Shown in pieces: positions 62,794 through 64,000 of a stretch of 64,000 bases of DNA. The stretch covers positions 64,772,420 through 64,836,419 of the forward strand of contig CM068584.1 in the NCBI GenBank assembly GCA_035048485.1, written 5' to 3'. This stretch comes from Pteria penguin (taxonomy: Eukaryota; Mollusca; Bivalvia; Pterioida; Pteriidae). Position numbers and translations under genes: made by a program. The notes below the pieces were generated by a model. It ran no database searches and was not told the DNA's origin. It saw only the letters and a program-made list of their open reading frames with translations. How positions within the stretch are numbered: position 1 is the stretch's first letter; the number at the start of each line of letters is the position of its first letter.

Positions 62794-64000
62794 ACTTATA
62801 AAGCTCAAAAGACAAGTAGGTTGGATATTCTTCATTTGGACAGTTTCCGTTGAATGAGCACTTGACGTACGAAATATGTAGATCGTCATTAGTGTTCAAC
62901 TGCAGGCACCCTTCTAAGATAAATGATCATATTAGTAAGTGAATATGTAAAAAGAAAACACCATTCACGTTTTAACTCTTTGTGTTGATATTAATCATGT
63001 GTGGAGATAGATACATTATACACCATGTAGTAGTATTTGACGTCTAAAGACAGATACATCGCACTCTAAATGAAATACAGCGGTACTTTATAGAAGTAAT
63101 ATGTTGCTAACTTTTCCATCATTTAATCTAGACTTTAAACCTTAATACCCACGAAAAAGTCGTTATGTAGTACTCCTCTCAAAATCTATAAATGCACAAT
63201 GCATCATTTTTCAAATCCAGAGTACCCAGTTAAAGGTTCCACTAGTACAGTACTAGTATATATTTGTTACTTGAAGTCTAGACAATAATTTTCCTTTACC
63301 GAGGATTTTCTGTCCCCAAAGCCAAAAGCGGCCTGTTTACAACATATATGCAACAGAATTCCTATTAGGTTCCATTTTTACATCACTGGTATCTATATCA
63401 AATACGAAGGTAAATATTTAGCTTCTAAACAAAGAGGCCGTTTACAAGATGGATGAAGGAAGAATAACAAATGACTGAATACAGTTGTGCTTTATAATTC
63501 AATTTTCCTGTCTGGTTCATTTCACCAATTCTTTTTTATTAATTATCATAGATTGGATCGGTATTTATCAGATTAAAATACAAGGATCAACTTCAGAGAC
63601 GAAATGTTTAACATAATGTCGTATATAAGTTTAAAATGCAATTATATATAGATTGTTCTTCCTTATACTTGTGATTTTCAATATTTATGTAAATCCTGGA
63701 ATGGAAATATCCACGAAAGGATACAGAACCTAACGCCTGTTATCCTGTTTCATAAAATATTCCAATAGGTGTGAAAGACAAACATCAGGAAAAAAATAAT
63801 TCTAAAACTACATTCAATTAAAAATAAAAAAACAAAAATAATTGCCTAATTTCTATTGAAGGATTTTGATGTAAATTTTCATAACGATGTTATCACTGAA
63901 AAACTCTACGTATAAAGTTTAAATGTAGATATACTGCTAAAGAACGTCTTCGAGTAACAAATCTTACCATAAAACTTGACAGACATAGTGGCCATACAGA
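62794..64000 (-). CDS. Receptor-like gene D, partial: exons 1 (cut by window end) and 2
   Basis: Exon 2 (62794-62913) is intact at 120 bp and nearly identical to gene A exon 2: EGCLQLNTNDDLHISYVKCS then NGNCPNEEYPTYLSFELYK. Exon 1 ends at 63968 with the same VKFYG donor as gene A and runs off the window. Intron 1 (62914-63967) aligns with gene A intron 1, including CAACAGAATTCCTATTAGGT, but lacks the SINE found there. No exon 3 follows at the expected distance, so the gene is either truncated or has a larger intron with exons I could not recognise. Confidence 0.65.

Overview
The window looks like AT-rich nuclear DNA of an invertebrate animal, most likely a bivalve mollusc. This rests on short phase-consistent exons with GT-AG introns, several tRNA-derived SINE families (one ending in ATTG repeats), a Ty3/Gypsy element, RT-only elements and many dispersed repeats. 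The organism is inferred; no diagnostic host gene fixes the species.

Host genes. The minus strand carries a tandem family of small type I membrane proteins, built by joining exons whose splice phases agree across copies: gene A (73-4293), gene B (20361-26153), gene C (54127-56948, no first exon) and gene D (62794 to beyond 64000, only exons 1-2 seen). The exon order is signal peptide plus Cys domain; second Cys exon; GCY exon; one or two Ser/Thr stalk exons; a 70-bp transmembrane exon; a cytoplasmic tail with ITIM-like tyrosine motifs, ending in ETTV (A, C) or PTV (B). Each copy has its own kind of damage. The two window ends are paralogous, so the tandem array probably continues outside.

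Mobile DNA. 3.6-8.5 kb: SINEs, a TIR-bearing Harbinger-like remnant and a nested MITE. 9066-16548: a full Ty3/Gypsy element with apparently identical 613-bp LTRs, gag, a frame-broken pol and a small membrane-protein ORF. 28.9-29.4 kb: a relic of the 18S rRNA 5' end with its upstream spacer. 30.7-41 kb: a 1.2-kb tandem duplication whose second copy took two insertions, a 5'-truncated RT element (32052-33309) and a 6603-bp transposon (34125-40727). The first copy keeps both empty sites. The 6.6-kb transposon has 38-bp TIRs, a 9-bp target duplication, about 30 units of a 71-bp satellite, an inverted four-unit array of the same period, and a four-exon gene for a 187-residue protein with a GCM/WRKY/CARF-like zinc domain. 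48-50.3 kb: a dead Tc1 copy and an RT tail fragment. 57-58.4 kb: a decayed RT copy ending in a fold-back.

The remaining DNA (16.9-19.2, 40.7-47.6, 51.8-52.2, 58.4-61.4 kb) is mostly degenerate copies of one long module repeated between the receptor genes. The most interesting content is the ITIM-tailed receptor array and the satellite-carrying MULE-like transposon with its own spliced DNA-binding gene.
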